The notes: a model not told the origin generated them from the sequence alone. A stretch of DNA of 64,000 bases from Actinoplanes solisilvae (GCF_003999975.1 NZ_RJAC01000017.1:142953-206952); one strand, 5' to 3'; numbered from the stretch's first letter, positions 52,434-60,548 are shown. Translations and numbers: made by a program.

Positions 52434-54049
52434 CAGGTGGCTCCTCTCGCCCGGAAGTTCCGCCAGCCGCCGCTGGCAGTGATGTCCTCGGCCCCGGTCG
52501 CCGCGTAGGCCTCGCACAGAAACCCGGTGACCTCCGTGCCGTCGTGCAATGCGATCCGGCCCAGCGACAGCGGGGCCGCGATGCCGGCCAGGAAGCCCCC
52601 GACCTGGGCCGCGGGCAGCTGCCAGAGCTCCACGTCGATCGCCTCGCCGCTCGCGTCGCGTACCAGTCCCGGTGCGCCCAAGGGCAGGTGATAGAGGCGA
52701 TAGCAGGGTGCGGTGCGGGCAGTGCCGGCCGGCGTGGCCCCGCGGTCGAGCAGTTCGTGGTGGCGTGGTTCGCCGCTCAGGTGCAGCCCCACGACGGCGA
52801 GCGTCATCGTGTCCTCGACCGGCAGCGACCGGGCGTACATGGCCAGCGTCTCGTCGCTGAAGGCCGGCCCGAAGAGCGTGATCGACGCGGGCCGCCCGTC
52901 CGCCGTGAACCCGTTCGGCACGGTCACGGCCGCGAGGTCGAGCAGATTCGCGAACTGCGTGTATCGCCCCAGCAGCAGGTTGCGTCCGATCGGATCGCCG
53001 GCGATCTCGTCGTACGTGAAGGTCGTGCCGATCGTCGGGAGCACCAGCACGTCGATCCGCTCCCACAGGCGATCGGTCGCGGCCTTGAGCTCTTGCAGCC
53101 GGTGCTGGGCGCGGAACGCGTCGACCGCCGAGAACTTGAGTCCCGTCTCGAGCACGGCCCGGGTCACCGGCAGCACCGACTGCGGATGCGACGCCAGGAA
53201 TTCCCCGAGGCCGGCCAGCCGCTCGGCCACCCAGGGCCCGCGATAGAGCAGGTCCCCGGCCTCCAGCAGCGGCCCGACATCGACCGTCGCGGCCCCGACG
53301 ACCCTTGAGAACGCCTTTTCCTGCCCCGCGTCCCCGAAGAAATCCAGGCTTTCCGGTACGCCCACCCGCGGCTCGGCGATCAGCTCACGGTGCCCCTCCC
53401 GCGACCACGGGTCGTCCCGTACGCGGCCCCGCGCGACCCGCATCACCCGGTCAGCGGTGGTCAGGTCCCGCGCGAACACCGACACGCAGTCGAGCGATCG
53501 GCAGGCCGGCACCACCCCGAGCGTGCTCAGCAGCCCCCGCGTCGGTTTGATGCCCACGATCCCGTTGAGCGCGGCCGGCACCCGTCCGGACCCGGCCGTG
53601 TCGGTGCCGAGCGCGAAGACCACCGTCCCATCGGCAACGGCCACAGCCGATCCCGAGCTCGATCCACCCGAGATGAGCCCGCCCCCGAAGACGCTCTCCG
53701 CCACCCCGTACGGCGAGCGCGCCCCCGTCAGTCCCGTGGCGAACTGATCGAGGTTCGTCTTGCCGACCACCACCGCGCCCGCGTCGACCAGCCGCTGCAC
53801 CACGGCCGCGTTGCGCTGCGGCACGTACGCGAAGTCAGGGCATCCCGCCGTGGTCGGAAGCCCCGCCACATCGATGTTGTCCTTGACCGCGAACGGCACC
53901 CCGGCCAGCGGCAACCCGGGATCGATGGCCGCCACCCGCTCGCGCAGCTGCCCCTCCGAGAAGGTGCTGATCCACACCCCCTCGGCTGCCGGCCGACCGA
54001 GCACTTCCTCGACGAACGCGTCTGCATCCACATCGTCGATTGTCGACAA
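52433..54049 (-). CDS. atzF: allophanate hydrolase
   Basis: A 538-residue protein. Residues 1-400 are an amidase-signature domain with Lys56 (VPFAVKDNID), cis-Ser130 (GGSSSGSA) and nucleophile Ser154 (TDTAGSGRVP); the intervals of 74 and 24 equal those recalled for AtzF (K91, S165, S189). Residues 410-538 are the AtzF-type C-terminal domain (LYHLPLGAPGLVR, LSLGRIALHDGTEVTGFLCE, DITASGGWRNF). It converts allophanate to ammonia and CO2. The frame opens with TTG at 54049 inside a palindrome; GTG at 54031 is a credible start. Confidence 0.92.
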   Translation of the reverse strand: MSTIDDVDADAFVEEVLGRPAAEGVWISTFSEGQLRERVAAIDPGLPLAGVPFAVKDNIDVAGLPTTAGCPDFAYVPQRNAAVVQRLVDAGAVVVGKTNLDQFATGLTGARSPYGVAESVFGGGLISGGSSSGSAVAVADGTVVFALGTDTAGSGRVPAALNGIVGIKPTRGLLSTLGVVPACRSLDCVSVFARDLTTADRVMRVARGRVRDDPWSREGHRELIAEPRVGVPESLDFFGDAGQEKAFSRVVGAATVDVGPLLEAGDLLYRGPWVAERLAGLGEFLASHPQSVLPVTRAVLETGLKFSAVDAFRAQHRLQELKAATDRLWERIDVLVLPTIGTTFTYDEIAGDPIGRNLLLGRYTQFANLLDLAAVTVPNGFTADGRPASITLFGPAFSDETLAMYARSLPVEDTMTLAVVGLHLSGEPRHHELLDRGATPAGTARTAPCYRLYHLPLGAPGLVRDASGEAIDVELWQLPAAQVGGFLAGIAAPLSLGRIALHDGTEVTGFLCEAYAATGAEDITASGGWRNFRARGAT

Positions 54050-54050
54050 T
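54039..54050. promoter_or_regulatory. operator candidate ATTGTCGACAAT at the atzF start
   Basis: A perfect 12-bp palindrome with the TTGT-NN-ACAA pattern typical of GntR/FCD regulators. It overlaps the first codon of atzF. A plausible minus-strand promoter lies before it: TTACAA (54079-54074) and TAACAG (54057-54052), 16 bp apart. The half-site GACAAT recurs at 54443. Confidence 0.55.
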
Positions 54051-54142
54051 TCTGTTACAGCGAAGCCGACGCTTTGTAACGGCGCGATTTCGCTGGGCTC
54101 GCATGGGCCCCGTTCTCTGGCCGACGACCCGGAATTTTGAGG

Positions 54143-54247
54143 CTAGTTGTCGGATTTCTTGGAACGGGGCCGACGGATGGAGGGCCACACGGCGACCGCG
54201 ATCATCACCACGCCGAGTGCCATCAGCGTTATCCAGAGTGCGGCCAT
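54143..54247 (-). CDS. 34-residue single-helix membrane peptide
   Basis: ATG to TAG encodes 34 residues: a hydrophobic helix (MAALWITLMALGVVMIAVAV, then W) followed by a basic tail (RRPRSKKSDN). A GGAGGT ribosome-binding site lies 11 bp upstream (plus-strand 54259-54264). The topology is like small regulatory or auxiliary subunits of transporters. It sits between the GntR gene and atzF, 93 bp ahead of the operon, and may be its first cistron or independent. Not experimentally known to me. Confidence 0.55.
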   Translation of the reverse strand: MAALWITLMALGVVMIAVAVWPSIRRPRSKKSDN

Positions 54248-54325
54248 CGCGCGACAGTACCTCCGGTGCGGGCACTTGCGGATGCGCGGAACGTGCCTGA
54301 TTCCGGCGGCCCGTGGGCCGTGGGG

Positions 54326-54357
54326 GCGCGGCGCCGGGCCGCCACCCGGCGCCGCGC
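54326..54357. other. strong GC hairpin
   Basis: GCGCGGCGCCGGG (54326-54338) pairs perfectly with CCCGGCGCCGCGC (54345-54357) around a 6-nt loop. No T-run follows on either strand. It lies in the 579-bp gene-poor gap between atzF and the GntR gene. Together with the operators and the small open frame, it is what that gap contains. Confidence 0.6.
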
Positions 54358-54440
54358 GTCTCAGCCGGCGTGGGTGCCCCGGCCAAGAGCTCTGGACCCT
54401 GCTCCCGTTCCAGACGCCCGCGCAAAGGTAATCCCAAACT

Positions 54441-54454
54441 TAGACAATCGTCTA
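54441..54454. promoter_or_regulatory. inverted repeat TAGAC-N4-GTCTA upstream of the GntR gene
   Basis: TAGAC (54441-54445) and GTCTA (54450-54454) form an inverted repeat in an AT-richer patch before the regulator. GACAAT within it matches the half-site of the atzF palindrome. It may be an autoregulatory site. Confidence 0.4.
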
Positions 54455-54628
54455 TTAGCTGCCCCTTAAATCGCACACAGAATCAGCCTCCCGTCACCCA
54501 CGGCGACCGGAGCGCCGGGACGTGGGAAGGGTGGCGGCCGGGGCCGTGCGGGGGCCGACCCGCCGACTGCGGCGCCGAGACGGCGACGGGTGCCGGGCGA
54601 CGGTGGCGAGACTGGCAGACTCACCAGA

Positions 54629-55264
54629 GTGAGCGACGGGGAGCTGCAGACGTACAGTCTCGTGGAGCTGGCGGTGGAACGCCTGCGGCTGGAGATCTTG
54701 AGCGGCCGCAGCGAGCCGGGCCAGCGCCTCATCGAGGAGCAACTGACCCGCCGCCTGGGCATCAGCCGTGCACCGCTGCGAGAGGCCATGCGCCTGCTGG
54801 CCCAGCAGGGCCTGGTCGAGCACATCCCCCGGCGAGGCGCCCGGGTCGCGACGCTGTCCGACGACGACGTGCGCGAACTCTACGAGGTCCGCGACGTGCT
54901 GGAGCGACACGCCATCGCGACCATGCCGGATTCCCCCGACCTGACCCGCCTCCGCGCCACGCTGGACGTGATGCGCCTGGCCACCGCCTCCGACGACCGC
55001 CTGGAGCTGGCCAACGCCCACCGCCGTTTCCACACCGAGGTGGTGGCCCTGGCCGGAAACCGCCAACTGACCGCCCTGTACGGCTCGCTGCTCGTCCGAA
55101 TCCAGCTCTACATGGCCGTCAACATGCAACGAGAGGCCGAGGCAACCCGCTCCGACGACGGCCTGCAACGCCACGAACGCCTACTGACCGCCCTGGAACA
55201 GGGCACCCCCTCAGCAATCCTGACAGCCCTAACCACCCACGGCGCCCGCGCCTACTTGACGTAA
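54629..55264 (+). CDS. GntR family regulator (FCD domain)
   Basis: A 211-residue regulator. The winged helix-turn-helix occupies residues 10-75 (RLRLEILSGRSEPGQRLIEE, LTRRLGISRAPLREAMRLLA, GLVEHIPRRGARVATLSDDD). The all-helical FCD ligand-binding domain follows, with the metal/ligand His positions in RRFHTEVVALAGNRQL and RHERLLTALEQG. Divergent from the biuret/allophanate operon and most likely its repressor, responding to a ureide intermediate (inference). The GTG at 54629 is chosen; a GTG at 54590 is possible. Confidence 0.88.
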   Translation: MSDGELQTYSLVELAVERLRLEILSGRSEPGQRLIEEQLTRRLGISRAPLREAMRLLAQQGLVEHIPRRGARVATLSDDDVRELYEVRDVLERHAIATMPDSPDLTRLRATLDVMRLATASDDRLELANAHRRFHTEVVALAGNRQLTALYGSLLVRIQLYMAVNMQREAEATRSDDGLQRHERLLTALEQGTPSAILTALTTHGARAYLT

Positions 55265-55296
55265 CCCCACGTCACCCGCACGCCACGAACATGATC

Positions 55297-55620
55297 CGCC
55301 CGCCGAGCCGGGTTGGCGTATGCCGGAAGCCTGACCGAGAACCGCCCGCCCACCCGTCGTGCTGAGCCGGCGTACGCCAGGAACTTGATCTTGGTCTGCC
55401 CGCCCACCCGTCGTGCTGAGCCGGCGTACGCCAGGAACTTGATCTTGGTCTGCCTGCCCACCCGTCGTGCTGTGGTGGTGTACGCCAGGAACTTGATCTT
55501 GGTCTGCCTGCCCACCCGTCGTGCTGTGGAGGTGTACGCCAGGAACTTGATCTTGATCTGCCTGCCCACCCGTCGTGCTGTGGTGGCGTACGCCAGGAAC
55601 TTGATCTTGATCTGCCCGCA
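55297..55620. repeat. 54-bp tandem repeat, six units
   Basis: Five well-kept units start at 55351, 55405, 55459, 55513 and 55567 with a degenerate one from 55297. Each holds CACCCGTCGTGCTG and TACGCCAGGAACTTGATCTT. Variation is confined to a short stretch after CACCCGTCGTGCTG. On the minus strand the unit reads as 18 residues (KIKFLAY...ARRVG), but no credible gene start serves it. It fills most of the 470-bp gap between the GntR gene and tRNA-Gly. Confidence 0.9.
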
Positions 55621-55734
55621 ACCAACGACGGCCAGTAACCAGCCGTAACGTGGGGGTCTGGGGGCTCGGCCCCCAGGTAAGAATGCGAGCCGCCCCGGTC
55701 CGCGCACTCCGCGGACAGGGGGGAGCCAAAGGCG

Positions 55735-55805
55735 AGCGGGCGACGAGAATCGAACTCGCGTAATCAGTTTGGAAGACTGAGGCTCTACCATTGAGCTACG
55801 CCCGC
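55735..55805 (-). tRNA. tRNA-Gly (TCC)
   Basis: A 71-nt cloverleaf on the minus strand. The acceptor stem GCGGGCG pairs at the 3' end with CGCCCGC plus discriminator T. D-arm AGCTCAATGGTAGAGC, anticodon loop CTTCCAA (TCC), and T-arm with GTTCGATTC are all present. No CCA is encoded. Confidence 0.95.
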
Positions 55806-55935
55806 AAGCCCCCGTCGAGGACGGGGGTTCTGGGACAGCTTACTGAATCATCTCCCGTCCACGCGAACCGGATTCCCCTCCAGGTGACTCCAGCGCACGC
55901 GCGTGGAAGCGGACCGCATACACTGGCCGTCGCCA

Positions 55936-56009
55936 CGGGGTGTGGCGCAGCTTGGTAGCGCACTCGCTTTGGGAGCGAGGGGCCGTGGGTTCAAATCCCG
56001 CCACCCCGA
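55936..56009 (+). tRNA. tRNA-Pro (TGG)
   Basis: A 74-nt cloverleaf: acceptor CGGGGTG with CACCCCG and discriminator A, D-arm GCGCAGCTTGGTAGCGC, anticodon loop TTTGGGA (TGG), and T-arm GTTCAAATC. No CCA is encoded. It ends 36 bp before tig, a usual actinobacterial arrangement. Confidence 0.95.
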
Positions 56010-56045
56010 CTGACATCAACTATCCGCGCAACAAGGAGTACGCCT

Positions 56046-57395
56046 GTGAAGAGCACCGTCGAGACTCTGAGCCCGACTCGGGTGAAGCTCGCCATCGAGG
56101 TGCCGTTCGACGAGCTCAAGCCGAGCCTGCAGAAGGCGTACCGGGAGATCGGCGCGCAGGTGCAGGTGCCGGGCTTCCGTCGCGGCAAGATCCCGTCAGC
56201 GGTCATCGACCAGCGGGTCGGACGGGGCGCGGTCCTGAACGAGGCGGTCCAGGAGGCCATCCCGCAGAAGCTTCTCGAGGCCGTGCAGGAGCACGACGTC
56301 AAGACGCTGGGCCGGCCCGACGTCGAGATCACCGAGTTCGCCGACAACGAGCCGCTGCGGTTCACGGCCGAGGTCGACGTCCGTCCCGAGATCACCGTGC
56401 CCGACCTGTCGACGATCTCCGTCACGGTTCCGGCGGTCGAGATCGGCGACAACGAGATCGATGAGCAGATCAACGGCCTGCGTGAGCGTTTCGCCACGCT
56501 GAAGACCGTCGAGCGGCCGGCCGCCGAGGGCGATTACGTGCAGCTCGACCTGAAGGCGACCGTCGACGGCGAAGAGGTTCCGGGCGGTTCCGCCACGAAC
56601 ATCTCGCACGAGGTTGGCAGCAAGCAGCTTCTTCCGGGTCTCGACGAGGTCCTGGTGGGCCTGGTCGCCGGCGCCGACGCCAACTTCACCACTCAGCTCG
56701 TGGGCGGCGACTTCGCCGGCCGTGACGCCGAGGTCGAGGTCACGGTGCGCAGCGTCAAGGACAAGCAGCTTCCCGAGATCGACGACGACTTCGCCCAGAT
56801 GGCGAGCGAGTTCGACACGCTCGACGAGCTCAAGGGCGACCTGCGCGAGCGGCTGACCAAGGTCAAGAAGGTCGAGCAGATCTACGCCGCCCGTGACGAG
56901 GCGCTCAAGCAGCTCGTCGAGGCTGCGAACATCCCCGCTCCCGAGGGTGTCGTCAAGGACGAGGTCGAGGGCCGCAAGCAGGCCATGACCGACCAGCTCG
57001 AGCGCATCGGCGCGACGCTGCAGGACTATCTGACCTCGGAGGACAAGACCGAGGAGCAGATCGACCAGGAGCTGACCGAGGCCGCTCAGGAGGGCGTCCG
57101 CATTCAGCTGCTGCTCGACACCGTCGCCGACGCCGAGGACGTTCAGGTCTCCGACGACGAGTTCGGCCACGAGATCGTGCACCGGGCGCAGCGCGCTCAG
57201 ATGCAGCCTCAGCAGTACTACGACCAGCTCGTGCAGTCGGGCGCGGCCGCCGCGGTCTTCGGTGACGTTCGCCGGGGCAAGGCGCTGGCCTCCGTGATGG
57301 AGCAGGTCGAGATGAAGGACGCCGACGGCACGGTCCTGACCCTCGACGACCTCCGCGCCGCCAGCGAGGACGAGCACGCCGGTCACAACCACTGA
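56046..57395 (+). CDS. tig: trigger factor
   Basis: The 449-residue ribosome-associated chaperone and prolyl isomerase. The N-terminal ribosome-binding domain holds the signature VPGFRRGKIPSAVIDQRVG (residues 40-60). The PPIase domain lies around residues 160-240 (EGDYVQLDLKATVDGEEVPG), and the helical C-terminal domain makes the chaperone arms, ending in a His/Asp/Glu-rich stretch (DEHAGHNH). The GTG start has AAGGAG upstream. A hairpin terminator follows before clpP1. Confidence 0.95.
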   Translation: MKSTVETLSPTRVKLAIEVPFDELKPSLQKAYREIGAQVQVPGFRRGKIPSAVIDQRVGRGAVLNEAVQEAIPQKLLEAVQEHDVKTLGRPDVEITEFADNEPLRFTAEVDVRPEITVPDLSTISVTVPAVEIGDNEIDEQINGLRERFATLKTVERPAAEGDYVQLDLKATVDGEEVPGGSATNISHEVGSKQLLPGLDEVLVGLVAGADANFTTQLVGGDFAGRDAEVEVTVRSVKDKQLPEIDDDFAQMASEFDTLDELKGDLRERLTKVKKVEQIYAARDEALKQLVEAANIPAPEGVVKDEVEGRKQAMTDQLERIGATLQDYLTSEDKTEEQIDQELTEAAQEGVRIQLLLDTVADAEDVQVSDDEFGHEIVHRAQRAQMQPQQYYDQLVQSGAAAAVFGDVRRGKALASVMEQVEMKDADGTVLTLDDLRAASEDEHAGHNH

Positions 57396-57409
57396 GTTAG
57401 CTCTAGGGT

Positions 57410-57446
57410 GGAAGCCGTCGCTCTGTGGGGCGGCGGCTTCCGCGTT
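57410..57446 (+). terminator. terminator after tig
   Basis: GGAAGCCGTCGC (57410-57421) pairs with GCGGCGGCTTCC (57430-57441), with one G-T wobble and an 8-nt loop, and is followed by GCGTTT. The stem is strong but the U-tract is short. Confidence 0.65.
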
Positions 57447-57457
57447 TCTCCGGTCCC

Positions 57458-57474
57458 GTGCGCTGTCAGCGAAC
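57458..57474. promoter_or_regulatory. ClgR-like operator upstream of clpP1
   Basis: GTGCGCT-GTC-AGCGAAC is an inverted repeat with one mismatch. It resembles the ClgR box of actinobacteria (CGC...GCG core flanked by AAC). ClgR is known to activate clpP1P2 in Streptomyces, mycobacteria and corynebacteria. It lies about 110 bp before the clpP1 start. Confidence 0.55.
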
Positions 57475-57582
57475 ACCCGCCTGAGCGGGAAGCTGATGCG
57501 CATAAGACCGGTTAGGTTGGTCGTACGACGGACAACCTGCCGGCCGCGTTCTGGCCGACACAGTCAGCTGTGAAGGGCTGCC

Positions 57583-58212
57583 ATGACCGATCTTCATCTC
57601 GCCGCGAGCCCCTTGCTCCGCGGTGAAACCCTCAGTGGCAACCTCGACGACTCGGTCTTCAATCGGCTGCTGCGTGAGCGGATCATCTTCCTCGGCAGCG
57701 AGGTGACCGACGCGGTCGCCAACCGCATCTGCGCGCAGCTGCTGCTGCTTTCCGCCCAGGACCCCGAGCGCGACATCAACCTGTGGATCAACTCGCCCGG
57801 TGGCTCCGTCTACTCGGGCATGGCGATCTACGACACCATGCAGTTCATCGACAACGACGTGCAGACCGTGGCGATGGGCATGGCCGCGTCGATGGGGCAG
57901 TTGCTGCTCTGCGCGGGCGCCCCGGGCAAGCGTTTCTCGCTGCCCCACGCGCGGATCATGATGCACCAGCCTTCGGGCGGCATGGGCGGCACCGCCGCCG
58001 ACATCGCCATCCAGGCTGAGCAGATGCTTTACACGAAGCGGATGTTCCAGGAGCGGGTCGCCTTCCACACCGGCCAGACCCAGGAGCAGATCGAGGCCGA
58101 CTCCGACCGTGACCGTTGGTTCACGGCTCAGGAGGCCGTCGACTACGGCTTCATCGACAAGGTGATCACCGGGGCCACTCAGGTTCCCGAGGGCGCCGGA
58201 ACGCTGAACTGA
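57583..58212 (+). CDS. clpP1: ATP-dependent Clp protease proteolytic subunit 1
   Basis: The 209-residue ClpP has the catalytic triad Ser103 (GMAASMGQLL), His128 (RIMMHQPSGG) and Asp173 (IEADSDRD). INSPGGSVYSGMAIYDTMQF is the conserved strand-turn. In actinobacteria ClpP1 and ClpP2 form mixed two-ring particles that degrade unfolded proteins delivered by ClpX or ClpC. The ATG follows GAAGGG. It is separated by 11 bp from clpP2, so the two are cotranscribed. Confidence 0.95.
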   Translation: MTDLHLAASPLLRGETLSGNLDDSVFNRLLRERIIFLGSEVTDAVANRICAQLLLLSAQDPERDINLWINSPGGSVYSGMAIYDTMQFIDNDVQTVAMGMAASMGQLLLCAGAPGKRFSLPHARIMMHQPSGGMGGTAADIAIQAEQMLYTKRMFQERVAFHTGQTQEQIEADSDRDRWFTAQEAVDYGFIDKVITGATQVPEGAGTLN

Positions 58213-58223
58213 GGAGCTGAACC

Positions 58224-58889
58224 ATGACTGACCTGACCTTGCCCTCTGGGTTCGCGCCGGTGCACAACCGTTACGTGCTGCCCTCCTTCGTCGAGCGTTC
58301 CTCGAACGGGATGATGAAGGAGACGAACCCCTACAACAAGATGTTCGAGGACCGGATCATCTTCCTCGGCGTCCAGGTGGACGACGCGTCGGCCAACGAC
58401 GTGATGGCCCAGCTGCTGACGCTGGAGAGCTCCGACCCGGACCGCGACATCCTGATGTACATCAACTCGCCCGGCGGCTCCTTCACCGCCATGACGGCGA
58501 TCTACGACACCATGCAGTACGTGCGCCCCGACATCTCGACGGTCTGCCTCGGGCAGGCGGCCAGCGCGGCTGCCGTCCTGCTGGCCGGCGGCACGGCGGG
58601 CAAGCGCATGGCTCTGCCCAACTCGCGGGTCCTGATCCACCAGCCGGCCACCGAGGGCGGCTACGGCCAGGGTTCCGACATCGAGATCCAGGCGCGCGAG
58701 ATCCTGCGCATGCGCACCCAGATGGAGCAGATGATCTCGCGCCACACGGGCCGCACGACCGAGCAGGTCCGCAAGGACGTCGACCGCGACAAGATCATGA
58801 CGGCCGACGAGGCCAAGGAGTACGGCATCGTCGATGTCGTTCTCGCCTCGCGGAAGAAGAGCCTGCAGTCGGTGGGCACGGGTAGCTGA
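58224..58889 (+). CDS. clpP2: ATP-dependent Clp protease proteolytic subunit 2
   Basis: The 221-residue ClpP2 has Ser114 (LGQAASAAAVLL), His139 (RVLIHQPATEG) and Asp185 (VRKDVDRDK). The N-terminus carries a 35-residue propeptide-like segment, processed in relatives. The INSPGGSFTAMTAIYDTMQY motif is present. It partners ClpP1 in the essential heteromeric protease. The gene follows clpP1 by 11 bp with GAGGAG upstream and is itself followed by a hairpin. Confidence 0.95.
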   Translation: MTDLTLPSGFAPVHNRYVLPSFVERSSNGMMKETNPYNKMFEDRIIFLGVQVDDASANDVMAQLLTLESSDPDRDILMYINSPGGSFTAMTAIYDTMQYVRPDISTVCLGQAASAAAVLLAGGTAGKRMALPNSRVLIHQPATEGGYGQGSDIEIQAREILRMRTQMEQMISRHTGRTTEQVRKDVDRDKIMTADEAKEYGIVDVVLASRKKSLQSVGTGS

Positions 58890-58896
58890 GCGTAGA

Positions 58897-58940
58897 GTCA
58901 GGGGCCGGCCTGAGCGAGTTTGGGCGGACCGACCCCTGAC
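58897..58940 (+). terminator. hairpin after clpP2
   Basis: GTCAGGGGCCGG (58897-58908) pairs with CCGACCCCTGAC (58929-58940) with one mismatch and a 20-nt loop. No U-tract follows directly. It may attenuate clpP2 transcription before clpX. Confidence 0.5.
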
Positions 58941-59099
58941 ACGCCCGTTTTGGGGGGTCGGAGAACCGCCCCTTTGCGGGTAACGTCGAGGATGCAGCCT
59001 CAGATACGCGCTTCGGCAGACGATGAGATGGCAACGAGGCAAATCGTCCTCGGATCAGGGGCCGGCGCGAGCCGGCCGATGAGCTCAAGGAGAACGTAG

Positions 59100-60389
59100 G
59101 TGGCACGGATCGGCGACGGCGGCGACCTACTCAAGTGCTCCTTCTGTGGGAAGTCCCAGAAGCAGGTTAAGAAGCTCATCGCGGGCCCCGGGGTCTATAT
59201 CTGCGACGAGTGCATCGACCTCTGCAACGAAATCATCGAAGAGGAGCTGGCCGAGACCGGCGAGGTGAAGTGGGAAGAGCTTCCCAAGCCGATGGAGATC
59301 TGCCAGTTCCTCGATCAGTACGTGGTCGGCCAGGAACAGGCCAAGAAGGCGCTCTCGGTCGCCGTCTACAACCACTACAAGCGGATTCAGGCCGAGTCGA
59401 GCGGTGCTCCCGGTGGGGGCAGCGATGTCGAGGTGGCCAAGTCCAACATCATGCTCATCGGCCCCACCGGCTGCGGCAAGACCCACTTGGCGCAGACGCT
59501 GGCCCGCATGCTCAACGTGCCGTTCGCGATCGCTGACGCCACCGCTCTGACCGAGGCCGGCTATGTCGGCGAAGATGTCGAGAACATCCTGCTCAAACTG
59601 ATCCAGGCCGCCGACTACGACGTCAAGCGTGCCGAGCAGGGCATCATCTACATCGACGAGGTCGACAAGATCGCCCGTAAGAGCGAAAACCCGTCGATCA
59701 CGCGGGACGTCTCCGGTGAGGGCGTCCAGCAGGCCCTCCTCAAGATCCTTGAGGGCACGGTGGCCAATGTGCCGCCCCAGGGTGGTCGCAAGCACCCGCA
59801 CCAGGAATTCATCCAGATCGACACCACCAACGTGCTGTTCATCGTCGGTGGCGCGTTCGCCGGGCTCGACCGCATCATCGAGTCGCGTGTCGGTCACGGC
59901 GGTGTCGGCTTCGGTGCCCACCTGCGCTCGATCTCCGAGCGCAACACCGACGACATCTTCAGCAAGGTCATGCCGGAAGACATGCTGAAGTTCGGGCTGA
60001 TCCCCGAGTTCATCGGTCGTCTGCCGGTCATCACCACGGTCCGCAACCTCGACCGCGAAGCGCTGATCAAGATCCTGACCGAGCCGCGCAACGCGTACGT
60101 CAAGCAGTACCAGCGGCTTTTCGAACTGGACGGTGTCGAGCTCGAGTTCGACTTCGGCGCGCTCGAGGCCATCGCCGACCAGGCCATGCTCCGCGGCACG
60201 GGCGCTCGCGGCCTCCGCGCGATCATGGAAGAGGTCCTGCTCTCCGTGATGTACGAGGTGCCCAGCAACCCTGACGCGGCCCGCGTGGTAATCAACCGCG
60301 AGGTAGTCCTCGAAAACGTGAACCCGACGATCGTCCCGCGCGAGTTCGTGGGCCGTCGCCGCCGGGAACGCGAGGAAAAGTCCGCCTGA
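59100..60389 (+). CDS. clpX: Clp protease ATP-binding subunit ClpX
   Basis: The 429-residue AAA+ unfoldase feeds tagged or unfolded proteins to ClpP. The N-terminal zinc domain is C-x2-C (CSFCGKS) plus CDECIDLC. Walker A is GPTGCGKTHLAQ, Walker B is IIYIDEVDKIARK, the pore and sensor segments include GYVGEDVENILLKL and ESRVGHGGVGFGAHL, and the C-terminal sensor-2 region is GTGARGLRAIMEEVLL. The GTG start has AAGGAGAA upstream. A strong terminator follows. Confidence 0.96.
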   Translation: MARIGDGGDLLKCSFCGKSQKQVKKLIAGPGVYICDECIDLCNEIIEEELAETGEVKWEELPKPMEICQFLDQYVVGQEQAKKALSVAVYNHYKRIQAESSGAPGGGSDVEVAKSNIMLIGPTGCGKTHLAQTLARMLNVPFAIADATALTEAGYVGEDVENILLKLIQAADYDVKRAEQGIIYIDEVDKIARKSENPSITRDVSGEGVQQALLKILEGTVANVPPQGGRKHPHQEFIQIDTTNVLFIVGGAFAGLDRIIESRVGHGGVGFGAHLRSISERNTDDIFSKVMPEDMLKFGLIPEFIGRLPVITTVRNLDREALIKILTEPRNAYVKQYQRLFELDGVELEFDFGALEAIADQAMLRGTGARGLRAIMEEVLLSVMYEVPSNPDAARVVINREVVLENVNPTIVPREFVGRRRREREEKSA

Positions 60390-60403
60390 TCCACCAGCTT
60401 TCT

Positions 60404-60439
60404 GCCGCCGCCGTCGCTCTGACGGCGGCGGCTTTTTTT
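60404..60439 (+). terminator. strong intrinsic terminator after clpX
   Basis: GCCGCCGCCGTC (60404-60415) pairs perfectly with GACGGCGGCGGC (60421-60432) around a 5-nt loop and is followed by seven T. Confidence 0.95.
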
Positions 60440-60548
60440 GCCCGTACGAGGCTGTCGCGTCCACAACCGCACTGGCTGGCTGAACGCCGCTGCGGGCCGC
60501 GCCGTCGGGGTCCAGCCGATCACCCGGCTTCCGGCCCGGCCCCGCTGG

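Noticed and set aside
54326..54357. GC hairpin as a terminator
   Set aside because: The stem is perfect but no T-run follows on either strand and no gene ends next to it. It is kept only as a structure.
55252..55791. Minus-strand open frame of 179 residues over the 54-bp repeats
   Set aside because: Its start codon lies within the tRNA-Gly gene and the body is the repeat itself. It is better explained as a non-coding tandem repeat.
59017..59048. Third copy of the palindromic element before clpX
   Set aside because: It shares only CGATGAGATG and GCAAATCG, lacks the TGGCTCCGCTT part, and is not between convergent genes. The match is too short to claim.
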